64,000 nucleotides of DNA from Symbiodinium natans. Its lineage: Eukaryota > Sar > Dinophyceae > Suessiales > Symbiodiniaceae. The DNA lies in assembly GCA_905221605.1 (NCBI GenBank), contig CAJNDS010000191.1, positions 431,501 to 495,500 of the forward strand. The letters are read 5' to 3'. The first letter of the stretch is position 1, and each line of letters begins with the position of its first letter. Below are positions 30,600 through 42,650 of the stretch, one piece after another. The position numbers and the translations under genes are program-made. The notes beneath the pieces were generated by a model. The model had not been told where the DNA came from, ran no database searches, and saw only the letters and a list, made by a program, of their open reading frames with translations.

Positions 30600-31226
30600 A
30601 ACCACTGCAGCTCGCAGTGGTCTCGCCGCCCGCCTCGCAAGACCGGGGGCCGTCGAGGCTGACCAGACTTCGGGTGTATTCAGCCCCATCCGAAAGGCTG
30701 TGCAGGTAGGCCGCCTTAGCCCCTACGAGGAGGGGCCCCCCAAGTTATAAGTAGACGCCCTAAATTGGGTTATAAATCCTTTAACTATAGTGAGTATAGT
30801 AAGGGGGCCCTTGTAGCCCCACAAACCCAAAGCAGTCAGCTTGAAGTCAGCACTTCAGATCGTAAACCTGCATCGGTTGGTCCCAAGTCGCCTCTTGGCT
30901 GCGACGCCCGCTGCCAGCACCGTGGCTGCGACAGCTGCGGAGGATACGCCTCAGAGAGTCGCAAGAAGAGCTGACGAAGGGTCTGCTGCAGCAGCTCAAA
31001 GAACACAGAACTGCCGACTTGAGCATCCACCTGGAGAACCAGCTGCGACAGAAGGCCAAAGCAATCACGGCACGAACAAAAGTTAAAAGAAGAGGGTTCT
31101 GTGTTGCTCCCAAACAGATATGAAATTGCCCAGCAGTTGCATGTGTTCATTCCAAAGTTGCAGGAAAGGAAACCAGCTCAGATGTTGAATGCCCTCCCGC
31201 CATCCCTGAAAAAAACTCAACCCGAA
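30600..31226 (+). CDS. Candidate plus-strand gene, unknown
   Basis: Exon about 30645-30706 ('AVEADQTSGVFSPIRKAVQ') ends at GTAGGCC. A second coding part at about 30940-31090 reads 'SQEELTKGLLQQLKEHRTAD' and 'LSIHLENQLRQKAKAITART'. A third, 31090-31226, reads 'EGSVLLPNRYEIAQQLHVFI' and 'PKLQERKPAQMLNALPP', ending TAA at about 31229. The last two are in different frames and nearly touch, so there is either a very short intron, a GA/GC donor further inside the second part, or an indel. Helical and charged; no family recognised. Confidence 0.45.
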
Positions 31227-31504
31227 GCCTAACCACGAACTCTCCAGAGCACCAAAAACCTAAATCCTGAAGAATGCAGCCTCAAAATCCCTCAGACCTG
31301 CTCCATGCCAACCCGAATTCCTAAACCCTAAACCCTAACCCTTAACCCCTAACCCCTAATCCCTAACCCCTAAACTAAACCCTAAACCCTAAATCCCTAA
31401 ACCCGTCTCCTCCAAGCTCCAAGCCCAGGCCTCGCTCCGGCACTTCCTGTGCTGGTCGAGGTGCTGCTCCGAATCTGGTGGGCCGAAGGTCTCTGGGCTT
31501 TGGG

Positions 31505-31725
31505 TTAATAGGGTTTCATAGGGTTTGATAGAGTTTTTATAGGGCTTAATAGGGTTTAATAGGGGAAAGCTAGGCTTGGGGGTTAATAGGGTTCAGTAGG
31601 GTTCAGTAGGGTTTGATAGGGGTTAATAGGGTTTAGTAGGGTTTAATAGGGTTGAGTAGGGTTTAATAGGGTTTAAAAGGGTTTAACAGGGCTTAATAGG
31701 GTTTAATATGGTTTAGGGTGTGGGC
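31505..31725 (+). repeat. Telomere-derived 10-bp tandem (GGGTTTAATA)
   Basis: Around eighteen degenerate units of GGGTTTAATA. Just upstream (31318-31405) lies a CCCTAAA/CCCTAACCC array in the opposite orientation, so the two are head to head. Confidence 0.9.
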
Positions 31726-32835
31726 TTTGGGTTTTCAACGGAAGTTTTCAGGTACCTTCGATATTGGGGTTTAGGATTTAGGGTATAGGGCTCAGGCTCC
31801 TAGAAGGGGCTTGAAAAATATGAGGGGTTGTAGGTGGGAATGAGGTTTCTCAAGTTTCTGCACCAGCAACGCAGATTGGGAGCTCAAAGATCGCTCCACT
31901 ACAGGGCCCCTTGGTCCCTGAGCTTGGGGGTTGCAATTGGGGCACGCTTGAAAAGGCGATGGTTCACTGGGCGTCTAAGGCTTGTTCAGATCATTCTTCG
32001 CAGCAAAAGCACTCAAGTGAGACTGCCGGCAGGCCTGGCAGCAGGCAGCGTGGGCGGCGCCGCTCCAACTGCAAAGGCCTCGTTTTGGTGTTTGGGGTTC
32101 AGACGGTTCAGAGCTTCTTAGTTGCCCAATAACCTGGGGGAAAAAAAGGTTAACCTTTGGGATTGTCAGGGACTACACTACCCCAAAAAGGTTTGAGGTT
32201 ATACCTCCTCTACTACTAGAGCTTATCAGGTCCCGCTTTTTTGGGGGGACTTTCTGGCTTGGCTTGTGGCCCACTCCAATGGCCGAGAGGCCTTTTGCCT
32301 CAAATCTTAAGCCTGTAGCCCCTGAACGTGGCAAGAAGGTTGCAAGCCGCGGTCGCACAAACAGAAACACACGTAGACACACACACACACACACATACAC
32401 ACGGAGAGACCGAGGCCGAGACAGAGACGTGCGCTCATACACACTCACACTCTGCCTGTCCTAGAGATAGACTTGACATGAGAGCCGAAGCACATCCAGG
32501 TCAGAAGGGCCTGGAAATACAGGGTTACAGGGCTTTACTACGAATTGCTTAAGAAAACCCCCCCAAAACACAATCATACTCTTCCTTATAAGGGAAATAT
32601 AGGGATTACATATTATTGTTTTTTTTTTTGGGGGGGGGAGGGGTTCTTAAGCAAACAGTAGTTTACGGTCCCTGGGCTCCAGCCTCTGTGATGAGGGCCA
32701 TGGCGGCACGCTCGGGACGTCGGGCTCCACCGGTGGAGCGGAGCCACAACTTCGGACGCTGGCGCGGGCAAGAACGCCGATGTCTTTGCGCACAATAGTT
32801 AGATATAGGAACATAAGACTTACAAGAAGACAATG

Positions 32836-32946
32836 ACATACATGTATTTATGTGTATGTATGTATGTATGTATGTATGTCATATAAACACATAAACATAT
32901 AAACGTATAAACATATAAACATATAAACATATAAACATATAAACAC

Positions 32947-32978
<32 letters not shown>

Positions 32979-33348
32979 ACTCTACAATATCTCCATATAC
33001 ACATATACATAGACACACACATATATATATATATATTTCTATAACTCTACAATATCTCCCTGTATACTCATACATATATTTATATATACATGTATGTGTG
33101 TATAGTTCTCTCTGTTCTTCTAATTCTTCTTCTTCTTCTTCTTCTTCTTCTTTTTCTTCTTCTTCTTCTTCCTCTTCTCTGTCTGCGTCTGTTTCTGTCT
33201 GTCTCTGTGTGTCCCTGTCCGTCTGTCTCTCTGTGTGCCTGTCTCTCTGTCGCTCTGTCTACGTGTCTCTCTCTCTCTCTCTCTCTCTCCGCTCGTATGC
33301 TTGTATCTTTGCGAGTGTGTGCGTCTGTGCGCTTTGTGATTTTGCACT

Positions 33349-33405
<57 letters not shown>

Positions 33406-33660
33406 GTGTGTGTGTGCGTGTGCATGTGTATGTGTGTGTGTGTGTGTGTCTCTCTCTCTCTCTCTCTGTGCGGGGGACATGTGTCTGTTTTGCTTGTGTT
33501 TGTGAAGGAGTTCCTTTGAGATTTGCCTGGGCTTATGACATTGCACGAGTGTGAGTGCGACTGTGTGCTTGTGTGTGCGGTCTCTGTTTGTGTGTGTGTG
33601 TGCGCGCGCTCGTCATATTGGATTCGACAGGGCGTGTGGTAAGCCATGTGTATGCACGTT
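32836..33660. repeat. Microsatellite block
   Basis: Successive runs of TATG, AAACATAT, TA, TTC, CT, CTGT (33351-33401) and TG. Overlapping long frames here are low-complexity and rejected as genes. A further GC-skewed stretch reaches 33813. Confidence 0.95.
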
Positions 33661-34324
33661 CTGTTTTTTTTTTTTCTTTTGGTTGAGGGTTTCAGGGACG
33701 AAGACCTCGCAATGCCGAGGATATGAGGCTTAGGTCTGACCGTCCCGTCCTGCGTGCAGGGACCTGGAGTATGCTCCATCCAAGGATTTGAGGGGGGGGG
33801 GGGGGGGGGGGGGACTGTCGAGAGCGCACAAGCAGTTGTGGTATACTTACCTTACCACCTGCTTGAAACACAAGCGCAAATGCAGCGGGAACTTCTCCCG
33901 GTAGCAGTATTTATTCACACCCCCTGCAGGTCGGCATAGACACTTCCAACCGAATTGCAAAGCTCCGATTGCAAGAAAACGTACGAATCCGTGGGGATTA
34001 TAGTGCGCCAAGTTCCACAGATTGCAGCTAGTATGAGCAAGCCAACATGCACCTTGACTCTAAACCCTAAACCCTGTCCGGCCCGCACTGACACTAAGAG
34101 CTCACAAATCATGGACATTTTTGTCGTCCCTTGCCCAGCGCAGGCAAGTCAGTTACAAGGCTCTGCATGGATCTAATGTGGGAGCCTATTAAACTACAAT
34201 GTTTCGTTTTGGGGGGATGGTCTTTATTGAGCTCGTAGAAGTCAAGGGTTACACTTGGAAAACTCGGCTGCTGTCCTACCCTTAATCCAGCTTGCCACAG
34301 TCCTTCACTTCCGCAAAGGCCACC

Positions 34325-34645
34325 TGCCGGGCGGTGGCGTGAGCCAAAGGACCGACTTTGGGCTCCAACAACTACGCGTTGCCAAGTGACTCGCCCTTCT
34401 CTCCTTCGGTAGGAAAGGCAAACACCCGAAGTACCCTCAATACGAAAAAACGAGGATGGCCCTTAAAACCCTCTGAAAAACTTTCCTGAATATGATCCTC
34501 TTAAACCCAGTAAGGGAAAATATAAACTGTCCCTGGGGCCTACCCGAGAAAACCATGCAGGCCCTTTGATGAACACGACCGGTCAGCGCCTCCATCATCG
34601 CACGGTAGTCAGCACTACACCAGAGGTCGGTCCTTGTCTTGAGAT
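34325..34645 (-). CDS. Exons split by an introner, unknown
   Basis: Upstream exon about 34640-34544 reads 'TRTDLWCSADYRAMMEALTG' and 'RVHQRACMVFS'. An 82-nt intron (34543-34462) with donor GTAGGCCC and acceptor TTTTAAG belongs to the family also seen at 58515-58583. Downstream from 34461 the frame stays open ('GPSSFFRIEGTSGVCLSYRR'). If the acceptor is TTTTTCAG 21 nt earlier, another frame ends at a stop after 'EGEKGESLGNA'. Confidence 0.48.
34462..34543 (-). mobile_element. Introner, family 'TATATTTTCCCTTA'
   Basis: GTAGGCCCC...TATATTTTCCCTTACTGGG...CATATTCAGGAAAG...TTTTAAG. Lies between two open minus exons in phase. Confidence 0.8.
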
Positions 34646-34650
34646 TCAAC

Positions 34651-34751
34651 TGGGGATGTTCTCCCTTTGTGCTTACAGTCCTGAAAAGGGATTATAAGTG
34701 GGGGTACTATAATCCCTATCAAGGCCTGCTAGTATACGGGGGAACATCCAA
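34651..34751. mobile_element. Foldback element, family 'GGGATGTT'
   Basis: TGGGGATGTTCTCCC...GGGGGAACATCCA with inner TTACAGTCC; lies just upstream of the 34325-34645 minus exons. Confidence 0.8.
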
Positions 34752-35439
34752 AGACTCAACCCATAAAAGCTTAATAACCCTTAACCCATATGCAAAAGTT
34801 ACCCTTTTTGGGGGTTCCCTTTTAAGGGGATTCTATTTGTCTTTGGGATATCAGAGGGCTACCCATGTTCTTGGAAGTACCCATAGTTTCGCAGCTTTAG
34901 CACGTTCACCTCAGTTCAGGCTTCTTGCACCTCCGAGATTTCAGAGCTGGAGGATCTCAAGTCTCGAAAGTTTTTTCAAGGTGATTTATGTTTTGAGGGG
35001 ATCCTCTTTTGCATCCAGGCCTCTGGGTAGGAGGATTCTAGAGGGGGCAAGGTGTTACCCCACGATTGGGGGGGGGGGGGGGATGTAAGCATGGACTGCA
35101 GTCTGGAGGAATGCTACTGCGAATCATCGTTCTTCTTCTTCATGTGGAGAAATGACAATCAAATACCGGAGGGCAAAACCGAACAAAAAACAACACCACC
35201 GATGCTCACTTCAAGCTCGAGAGTGCGCAGATCACCACTGCCTGGCCTCGGCGAAGCCTTCCGTTTGCAGCGACGCCAACCTCTGCGCTGCCCAATCATG
35301 CGGCCGAGTCACACAGAAAGCTTCAGTTGCACCTGAGTCAAGTTATGCTACCATACGCACACACGTGCACCCGAGATGCCCCTCTTTGACTCAGGACTCT
35401 CAACCTCGCAAGGACCCAACACTCAACCTCCCAATTTGC

Positions 35440-35575
35440 GCTGTGTGGGAGGCGATTTAACTCAGCTGAGCACAGCTGCAGGCTTGTCGAAGGTCCATGA
35501 GGAGGTATACACGTTCTTCCACGGAAAAGCATCCGGTAGCCACACCTTGCGACAAACAGACGGACCACCACTACC
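35440..35575 (+). CDS. Candidate exon, unknown
   Basis: The plus frame reads 'GGDLTQLSTAAGLSKVHEEV' then 'YTFFHGKASGSHTLRQTDG' before a CCA/CCG-rich tract. Composition is natural; borders were not fixed. Confidence 0.3.
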
Positions 35576-35904
35576 ACCACCACCACCATAGGAAGCCTGC
35601 GCTTTGCCTGCACACCCACAGACTTCCTCTGGAACCCTCTTTCTGGCTCACTAAGTCACTAAACCTAAGCCCTACACCATGTGCAGCCTCGTGGCACACA
35701 CGAAATCGACCAACTCTTGGTGCACTGAGCCGTCATCCAAGTACAGCCTCGAGTTTCAGAGGGTCGACCTGGGGTTTGGGGGTCTTGACCTGAAGACTTT
35801 GGTGTATTCAGAGGTGGGGTTTAGGGTTTAGGGTTTTTAGGGTTTTAGGGGCTGGAGGTTCTTTGCGTTCTAGTTCTGCTGTTAGGGGCTTTTGGGGGGG
35901 CTCA

Positions 35905-36033
35905 ATGTCGGGCAAGAAGCAGCTCTGGCACGACATGACCTGTCTATATTGTCGTACGTGTTTCCGAAAGATCTGTGAATGTGGGGGCTCGCGCAAGTAC
36001 ATGTTAAACTGCTGCAAGTGTGGCAGCATCTAG
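35905..36033 (+). CDS. Short cysteine-rich frame, zinc-ribbon-like
   Basis: Forty-two codons from ATG to TAG hold eight cysteines: 'WHDMTCLYCRTCFRKICECG' then 'GSRKYMLNCCKCGSI'. Spacing CxxCxxC...CxC...CCxC would suit a small zinc-binding fold. It may be the last exon of a longer plus gene; the frame is open upstream to about 35882. The minus strand is also open across this stretch, with much lower cysteine content. Confidence 0.38.
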   Translation: MSGKKQLWHDMTCLYCRTCFRKICECGGSRKYMLNCCKCGSI

Positions 36034-36507
36034 AACCGCGGAGAATTGCGGGTGTCGACCTGTTGGCAACCGACGTTGACGATGACAGGTTTAAGGTGTG
36101 TTTCAGCCGGCTTGACCCCCTCAACAACAATTCGTGAACAAGCACCGTTGCTTAAACAAGCCTGTGGCTGTCGAGGCGGCACTGTGCTGTCCAGAAAGCA
36201 TTGCCACACAATAGCATGCGTACGTTCCTCCAGTGCGTGATCATACTGCTGAGCCCTAAGCCCATAGCTCCCTAAACCTTTTTGCAACAGGCTTCTCCAA
36301 ACCCTGTATCTGTCGGTTGTCGTCTCCTGAGCTGGCTAGCTCTGTACCTTTGAAATTGTTGTGACACCTTGTGAACTCTGAGGAGGCAGCGAAAACGCTT
36401 TCTGCGCCTGGCTTGCACGTTGGTTTCGCAAGGGGCGCGTGGCATGGAACGCATAAAGATGTAATTTGAAGGCATGTCCGTACGCAAGCCCTCATGTAAC
36501 TTAACAA
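36033..36507 (-). CDS. Candidate minus exons, unknown
   Basis: Two minus frames look coding: 'PAESVF'-type sequence around 36420-36260 (contains 'SEFTRCHNNFKGTELASSGD' and 'NRQIQGLEKPVAKRFRELW') and 'YDHALEERTHAIVWQCFLDS' to 'VGCQQVDTRNSPRF' with a stop at 36030. They meet near 36256-36287 in different frames. No family recognised. Confidence 0.33.
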
Positions 36508-37419
36508 AGCAAATCAATACAAATACGGGGCACTGGTGCCGGGGACTTACTCGTGGCTGGCGGAACATCTCTCAACGAGCAGCATTCAAAGTTTAGCAGC
36601 ATAGCATGCTTCAAACACAGGAGAAGACTTAGACCAGACCTGTACCCTGGTCTCTACCACAACAGAATCTAGTAAACTTCAACCTGGAAAATCAGGCACA
36701 GCAGGCCTTCTGGCTGGCTGGGAAGGCATAGGGCCCTTCTGACCGCATCTCCTGCCGAGTATTTTCACTGGCTTTGTAGGGGTTTGAGAAAATCGGGGTT
36801 TTGGGTTTTAATTTTGCAGCGTTGGCAACCAAGCATGACCGCTCGTCGAACAGCCAGCCTTTCATCCAGTGCTGGCGTGGGGCTGCAAAGATACATGCAG
36901 TGTGTCCAGGGCGGACATGGTAGTTTAGGGTTGGTTTAGGGTTTAGGCATGGGCGCGCGCTCACATGTCCCAGACGTGCGGGAAGCCGAGTGCAAGCCTC
37001 CCCGCGCCAGCCTCCGCCAGGGTCCGCAAGGCGCAGTGTAGCGGTTCTTCGTGGTGCTTGCAGGTGCTGCCGGCCTGCAAGGACTTGGGATCTTGTGCTC
37101 GGGGCCTCAAGGGCTTGAAAAAAACTATTCTTCTTGCGAGTACTATTCCAACAAAATGCTAATATTCCAGTTGTATCACTGCCATGATTCTTAGGGGGCA
37201 TTCATGGACCTTGAGTTGAGTAGAATTTAATGGGTTGGGGGGTGCAGGATTGATTGGATACCTGGGACACGAACTAGTAACAGCACAACCTTCTCAGCGG
37301 ATCCCCCAGCAGGGAGTCGCGATGTAGCCTCAGAGCCCAGAACCTTAAGCCTACATACAAGCCTCAACCTCGCACGACATAAGTGCAAACCCTGACATGC
37401 GCCCCCCAGGATGACCCTA

Positions 37420-37491
37420 AAAGCCCTCTGAAGAATATTCCTACCTGTAGTCCTCTAAACCCGGATAAGGGAAAATATCACATGTCCCTAC
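37420..37491 (-). mobile_element. Introner, family 'TATATTTTCCCTTA'
   Basis: GTAGGGACATG...ATATTTTCCCTTATCCGGG...ATTCTTCAGAGGGCTTTTAG, directly after the exon ending at 37492. Confidence 0.75.
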
Positions 37492-37565
37492 CTAGGTACT
37501 CATGAACCTGCCAGTCTTCAGAGGCCACGGCGCCCACTTCGTAGCTTTGAAAGCACTGCAGTCCG
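37492..37565 (-). CDS. Exon bordering an introner, unknown
   Basis: The minus strand reads 'LQCFQSYEVGAVASEDWQVH' then 'EYL', ending at CTAG followed by GTAGGG, the 5' end of the element at 37420-37491. The 5' border is not fixed. The match of exon end and element end is the main support. Confidence 0.42.
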
Positions 37566-38759
37566 GGGGCCTTCATTTGGGGATTCAATGGACAATCTGG
37601 ACCCATTTTTAGGAAGCCTCTGCTAAAGGGTTTAGGGTTTAGGGTTCATGTAGGTTATCTAGGAACCAGGGCCTGGGCCGGCAATGTAGATCAACCCCCG
37701 CTTGCAGTGAATTGAAAGGGTTTGAACCCGATTTTACGGTGCTTCGACTCTCGTTACCCGAGGCTGCGAGTTTATGGCTATTGGGGAACCTGGAGGCGCT
37801 TGGTGCGTGGGGTAGAGGCTTGGGATGGGAGGAATTGGAGGTCTGAGATTTGTCGCCTGTGGATTGCAGATTCGGAGGATCTGGGAAGAGGCACCTTCCC
37901 TTCTGTTCTGAGCATTTAGCAGGGCGTCAGGAGCATAAATGACACTGTTTGTTCCAGCTTCTCTCACCCTGAAGCGGAGGGAATCTCCTAAACACCCAAA
38001 CCCGAACACAGAGGGCAAATCCAGCGCTGAAATTCTAACAATTATACTCACGGTTAACCAATACTACTTCATAAATTGCAAATACAAACACAAACACACA
38101 TCTATCTATCTAATATGACGAGAGAGGATGGCTAGGTTTTGGCCAAGTGACGTCGCGGCGTCCGACAAGGATGCCTGAAACCGTCTGTCTTAGGGCTTAG
38201 GGCTTAGGGCTTGGGGCTTAGGGTTTAGGGTTTTAGGGTTCACCTCTGAGTTGGGTTCTAAGGGCCCGAAAGGCGGTTAAAGGTCTTCCATCGCCTTCGC
38301 TACATATCCTTCAAGAAAAGCTTTTGTAGTTCCGGGGCCCTGGCTGCAGGAGCAAACCCGTCTTTTCATCCTCTCTGAAGAAAGTGGAAAAATGGAGTGA
38401 ATCCAAGACTTACGGAAGCTTCACAGACACGAAGGGCGGGTTTATCTTACAGAACACACCCTACTTTGGAGTAGACCCTGGAAAAACAGTATATACTTTT
38501 AAAAGCCATAATCGGAACCAGAACCAAAAAAAAAAGTACAGTATTCCGAAACCCAAAATAAGAGCTACGGCACACGCCTCCAGGGTTTTTAGCAGTCTCA
38601 GGAGTGCAGGGCTGATCGCGCTCCAAATTGAACCCTAACCCTAAGGCCCCAAGGATTCCTATTTCAAGGATTTTGGGCCCAAAGGCCAGAAAATGAACAG
38701 GTTTTTGGGCAATGTTGAGCCTAAGGGTAAACATCCCGAATGCCCGAAAATATTCAAGG

Positions 38760-39350
38760 TGAGGCCCAAAAAACTGCTAACTGGCACAAGGTCTCAGACT
38801 TTACCCGTCCACGGCCTGGCTACTCGGAAATGCTTCGTTCCATGATGGTGCTGCGAGGGCCTACTGGTAGAGTTGGTTGCATGCAAAGACTTCTGGGCAG
38901 CATCGACAATGGGGCACGAACAATCCAGACCATTGGAACGTGAGATTGCCGAATGACCGACACGCGTCTTCCCTTCTGGGCATGTTGCCGCCGAAAAGAT
39001 GCATGTTTCAATGTACCTCTTGTGAATAACTTGTCCTCTCAGTCTCCTGGTGTTCGTGCGTGCGTAAGGGAGGAAGGGGCGGGGAGGGCTCCTAGTACTA
39101 GCGGAATCAACTGGAGCGACGTGCGCTTGTTGGTACATGAAGAACTTTGGAGGCAATTAAAGCATCATGCTCGATGGTGTCTGTGTCTTTCTTAGTTCAG
39201 TCCACAAACTGCGTGCGATGTTTAGGAAGTCTCGGCAAAACTGTACACCATCCTTGGGCTGTAAAAATCTCCATTGTCTTTGCCCTGTGGCTATGTCTGC
39301 ACACCTGGAAAAGTATGAGACGAGTCAGTGGAAGGATTGAGCAACAGTAA
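38760..39350 (+). CDS. Candidate plus exons, unknown
   Basis: Three pieces look coding: 38800-38941 ('PGYSEMLRSMMVLRGPTGRV', 'GCMQRLLGSIDNGARTIQT') ending near GTGAGATT; about 39098-39170 ('INWSDVRLLVHEELWRQLKH'); and about 39202-39345 with two open frames. Junction phases were not settled. No family recognised. Confidence 0.33.
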
Positions 39351-39480
39351 GCGTGTCTGTGTCAGTGTCAGTGTCTGTGTGCACGCGTGCGGGCACCGGC
39401 AACCTGCACAGACAAAAGCAAAAAGACTCTGGGAGTCTGCACCGCCATGCAGTTAACGTGTGAGTGTGGGAATGTCAGTC

Positions 39481-39561
39481 CTAAACCCTAAACCCTAAAC
39501 CCTAAACTCTAAACCCTAAACCCTAAACCCTAAACCCTAAACCCTAAACCCTAAACCCTGA
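39481..39561 (-). repeat. TTTAGGG telomere-like array (CCCTAAA strand)
   Basis: Eleven or so CCCTAAA units with one CTCTAAA variant. A second, more degenerate array follows at 39653-39720. Confidence 0.95.
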
Positions 39562-40046
39562 CCTGACAGGACAGTCGAGCTGCGTCCTCGGAGGTCGATC
39601 ATGAGGGCGCGCGCCGAACGCAAGACCAGTCCCTGCACACATCTTTCAATTCACCCTAAAAACCCTAACCCCTAAACCCTAAGCCCTAAACCCTAAACCC
39701 TAAGCCCTAAACCCTGAACCTTGGAACTCAGTCAGTTGATACTTGGCTTCATGCAGAGAACGGTGGTCCGTCCGGCACATGGGAAAGAAGGCACCCGGCA
39801 GACTCTACGAAGAGGTCTCAGGGGCTCAAACAATAGGGGATAGCATTCGGGGTACCCTTGGGGATCTAGACCCTCTGAATAAGGTCCCTGTTCAAGAGAG
39901 CCAGAAGAGGGTTAAGAAGGGGTCCCCTTTTGAGGGTCCCCCTTATCCTACCTAGGAAACAAGCAGGGATGAGCTGACTACACACTTGCATCCTTTAAAC
40001 TGAGCTGGCATCGTTGTGTCCTAGTCCTAATCTTTGTCTCGCAACG

Positions 40047-40146
40047 GGGGTTTCCGAAAATAGGGGTACCCTTTTGGGGGGGTCCCTTTAAGGGGATTCT
40101 ATTCTATTTGGGGTAGAAACGGGATACCCCTATTTCGGGAAATGCC
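40047..40146. mobile_element. Foldback element (family 'GGGGTACC')
   Basis: GGGGTTTCCGAAAATAGGGG...ATACCCCTATTTCGGGAAATGCC; best-preserved copy of the family. A related, more diverged copy is at 39838-39958. Confidence 0.85.
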
Positions 40147-40163
40147 CCAATGGGCTCTTTGGC

Positions 40164-40484
40164 ATGCGTGGCCGGAGTGGACTGAACAACACAAGACGTG
40201 GCAGGATCAAACGGGGCGCGATCCTTTTCGACAGCCTTGCCCAAGGGAACCAAAGTAGCCTCGGCACACAGTTAGAACAAGCTCGTGCTCGCGTGCTGAA
40301 CTTAAGTGTTTCCCTGGCACACCCCAGAAGCCCCAGATCTAAAGGAGTTCATGCCCTCTTCCTGCAAGGGCTTTACCTGGGTAGAGGGCCGAGGGCCATG
40401 AAGTTAGGGATATGCGAGGGTAGGACCGCTGTGCTTGTTCCGACCTTCTGCGCTTCTTCGGCTTCAAGGTTGGGGTCACAGTAG
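40164..40484 (+). CDS. Open frame after a foldback element, unknown
   Basis: 106 codons, starting about 18 nt after the element at 40047-40146, read 'ILFDSLAQGNQSSLGTQLEQ', 'ARARVLNLSVSLAHPRSPRS', 'GPRAMKLGICEGRTAVLVPT' and stop at 40484. The minus strand is partly open too ('EAEEAQKVGTSTAVLPSHI'). Confidence 0.35.
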   Translation: MRGRSGLNNTRRGRIKRGAILFDSLAQGNQSSLGTQLEQARARVLNLSVSLAHPRSPRSKGVHALFLQGLYLGRGPRAMKLGICEGRTAVLVPTFCASSASRLGSQ

Positions 40485-41130
40485 ATTTTGTGCCAGGCTT
40501 CAAGAGCATCAAGGCCCTTCTAAGTGAAAAACCACAACCTCCTCTGCAGCATCGGTGGAGGGAAGGGTTGAACTTGGCACTCCTACCTAGCTTCTAGGCA
40601 GCGCATGCAACGCCCAAAGCACGCAAAGAATCCTAACCAGCATCTGTTTGTTGTCAAGAGTTCTTCAATCAACCCGAAACCATCAACCTCGAGGCCACAG
40701 CATTGTCCTCCAGCTCGGCCTGACCACCACCAAAGGGTTTGGGGTTTAGGGTTTAGGGGTTTTGGGTTGAGGTACCAGGCTCAGGACGTGTAACTTTGTG
40801 GGGTTGGTGAGTTTTTTCTGAACCCGTGCTGAGGCCGGGGCATGTGACGGGACGGGCATACACTGGCGCTCTCCGAGCAGCCAAGGAAAACCCAGAAACA
40901 AGACAAAGACCACGACTAATAACACACTATAAATGCCACCATATAATGGATTAATAATAATTATTATTATTATAACAATAATAATAATGGATTAATAATA
41001 ATAATCACAATCATAATGCTAGGGCCGGTTTCGCGCATCGAAGCTGTGGTCGAGGATGGGGGTCGATGCGAACGTCTCGGCTGTGTTGCTGCCATAACCA
41101 GTATCACGCGGGACAAGCCCAGGAATGAAT

Positions 41131-41190
41131 ACTTGGAGGTTCATGAGTATAGTTATAAGTAAGGTACTGAGAACCCATGAACCTCCAAGT
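41131..41190. mobile_element. Foldback element, family 'GGAGGTTCATG', short
   Basis: ACTTGGAGGTTCATGAG...CCCATGAACCTCCAAGT, 60 bp, probably an internally deleted copy. Confidence 0.85.
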
Positions 41191-42650
41191 ACACACCCCA
41201 GTGAAAACTGAGGGAGCTGATGGATTTGGCCATACTCCCCTTAGAACCTTAATAAAAACAATATAAATATCCTCTTGGGTGTTAAACAAAAATAACAAAT
41301 TTCCCAAGGGGGAGATAGTTGGCACAGCAAGCCCACATGGCCATGACCCGCGCATTTGAGACGCCTCACTCCGGGTGAGGCAAGTTGACCAAAGTGCACA
41401 AGATGGACTGTGGGAAACCCTAAACCCTTTTGAACGAGGTCTCTAAACCATAGATGAATTTGGGAGCCCTAAACCCTTTTGAACGAGAACCCTAAACCCT
41501 AACTAACCCTAAACTCTAAACCCCAAAACCTAAACCCTAAACCCTAAACCCTAAACTAAACCCTAAACCCCAAACCCTTGCAGGTCACGCTGAGGCACCC
41601 AATTCCGCGTGAAAATCTCCGTTCTCCATTTCAGAGCCCAACAGCCCAGAAGCTCAACTCCCGCAAACCAAAGCCACAAGCCATCGTCTCCTCCTTGTGT
41701 TTCTTTCTAAAATAGCTAGGGGAACGTTGAAGCCATTGTTGTCATCAAGCTTGTACTGGAAGTGTAGTAAGGTCCACTTCAGACTTGGCAACTCGGAGCA
41801 GACACTGGCACCACCTTGTGACGATTTGCCCCAAGCTTGGTTTGGGTTGTGAGGTCCAAGGGCTTAAGGTATAGCAACCAAGAGCTGCCGTTGTCGAATG
41901 GTGCCCCCTTTTTGCCCGGCCCCTGCCAGGAGGTGTGCAGACTTCGGAACCCTAACCCTAAACCCCAAACCCCTAAACCCCAAACCCCAAACCCCTAAAC
42001 CCTAAACCCCGGAAAGCCCCCCCACTTAGAGTCTCTTTTCTTTCTCTGCAAGCTGTCGTGAAGCTGCACGCTCGCGGCGTGCTGTGCCAAGTCAAGGGTT
42101 GCTTGTCGCTCCTGGTTTTTCTGCCAAGAAGCCCCATCGCCCGTCAAGAACAAACCTCTCCTGATCCCTGATAATCTCTCTGAACTTCAAAGCCTGCAGA
42201 GGAAGGCGTGCAAGAGATCAGTCCCAATAAGGATTGTTACACAAGACTGAGTCCACAACCCAGAAGCAAAGCAACCCAGGTGATGCTCCAACCAATGCAC
42301 GGCTCGAGCGTGGTCACAGATTGAGGGTTTAGGGTTTATGGGGCAAGATCACCCTCCAAGCCTCACGAGGCGCGTTGGTTCGAACTGGGGCTTCAGAATT
42401 CTGACTGTCGGAGCTTGCGAGAGGTTTGGAGGGCGTCCATGCCTCTTGGGGGCAAATATCAAACCTACGGTGTAACCTATGTCAATCTGGGGCGATCCCA
42501 GAGCAAACTTGAATGCCTTGAAAGACTGCGCAGCTGTAATCTCAACTGGTGCTGCTGGGATCGTCCGTCCATCTAACGCGCTCAGGCAGTCGACCCTCGC
42601 TTCAAGAAATCGCTTTCAATAGCTGACTTAATTTGAGCCCACCTTGAAAA
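41190..42650. other. Telomere-like tracts and unique sequence
   Basis: CCCTAAA arrays at 41415-41580 and 41945-42008 dominate. Two copies of 'AACCCTTTTGAACGAG' (41423 and 41473) flank part of the first array. No exon recognised. Confidence 0.6.

Noticed and set aside
33090-33779. Long frames on both strands in the microsatellite block.
   Set aside because: All are translations of TTC, CT, CTGT and TG repeats.
34639-35088. A 149-codon plus frame.
   Set aside because: Its first third is the foldback element 34651-34751 and the remainder reads repeat-like sequence.
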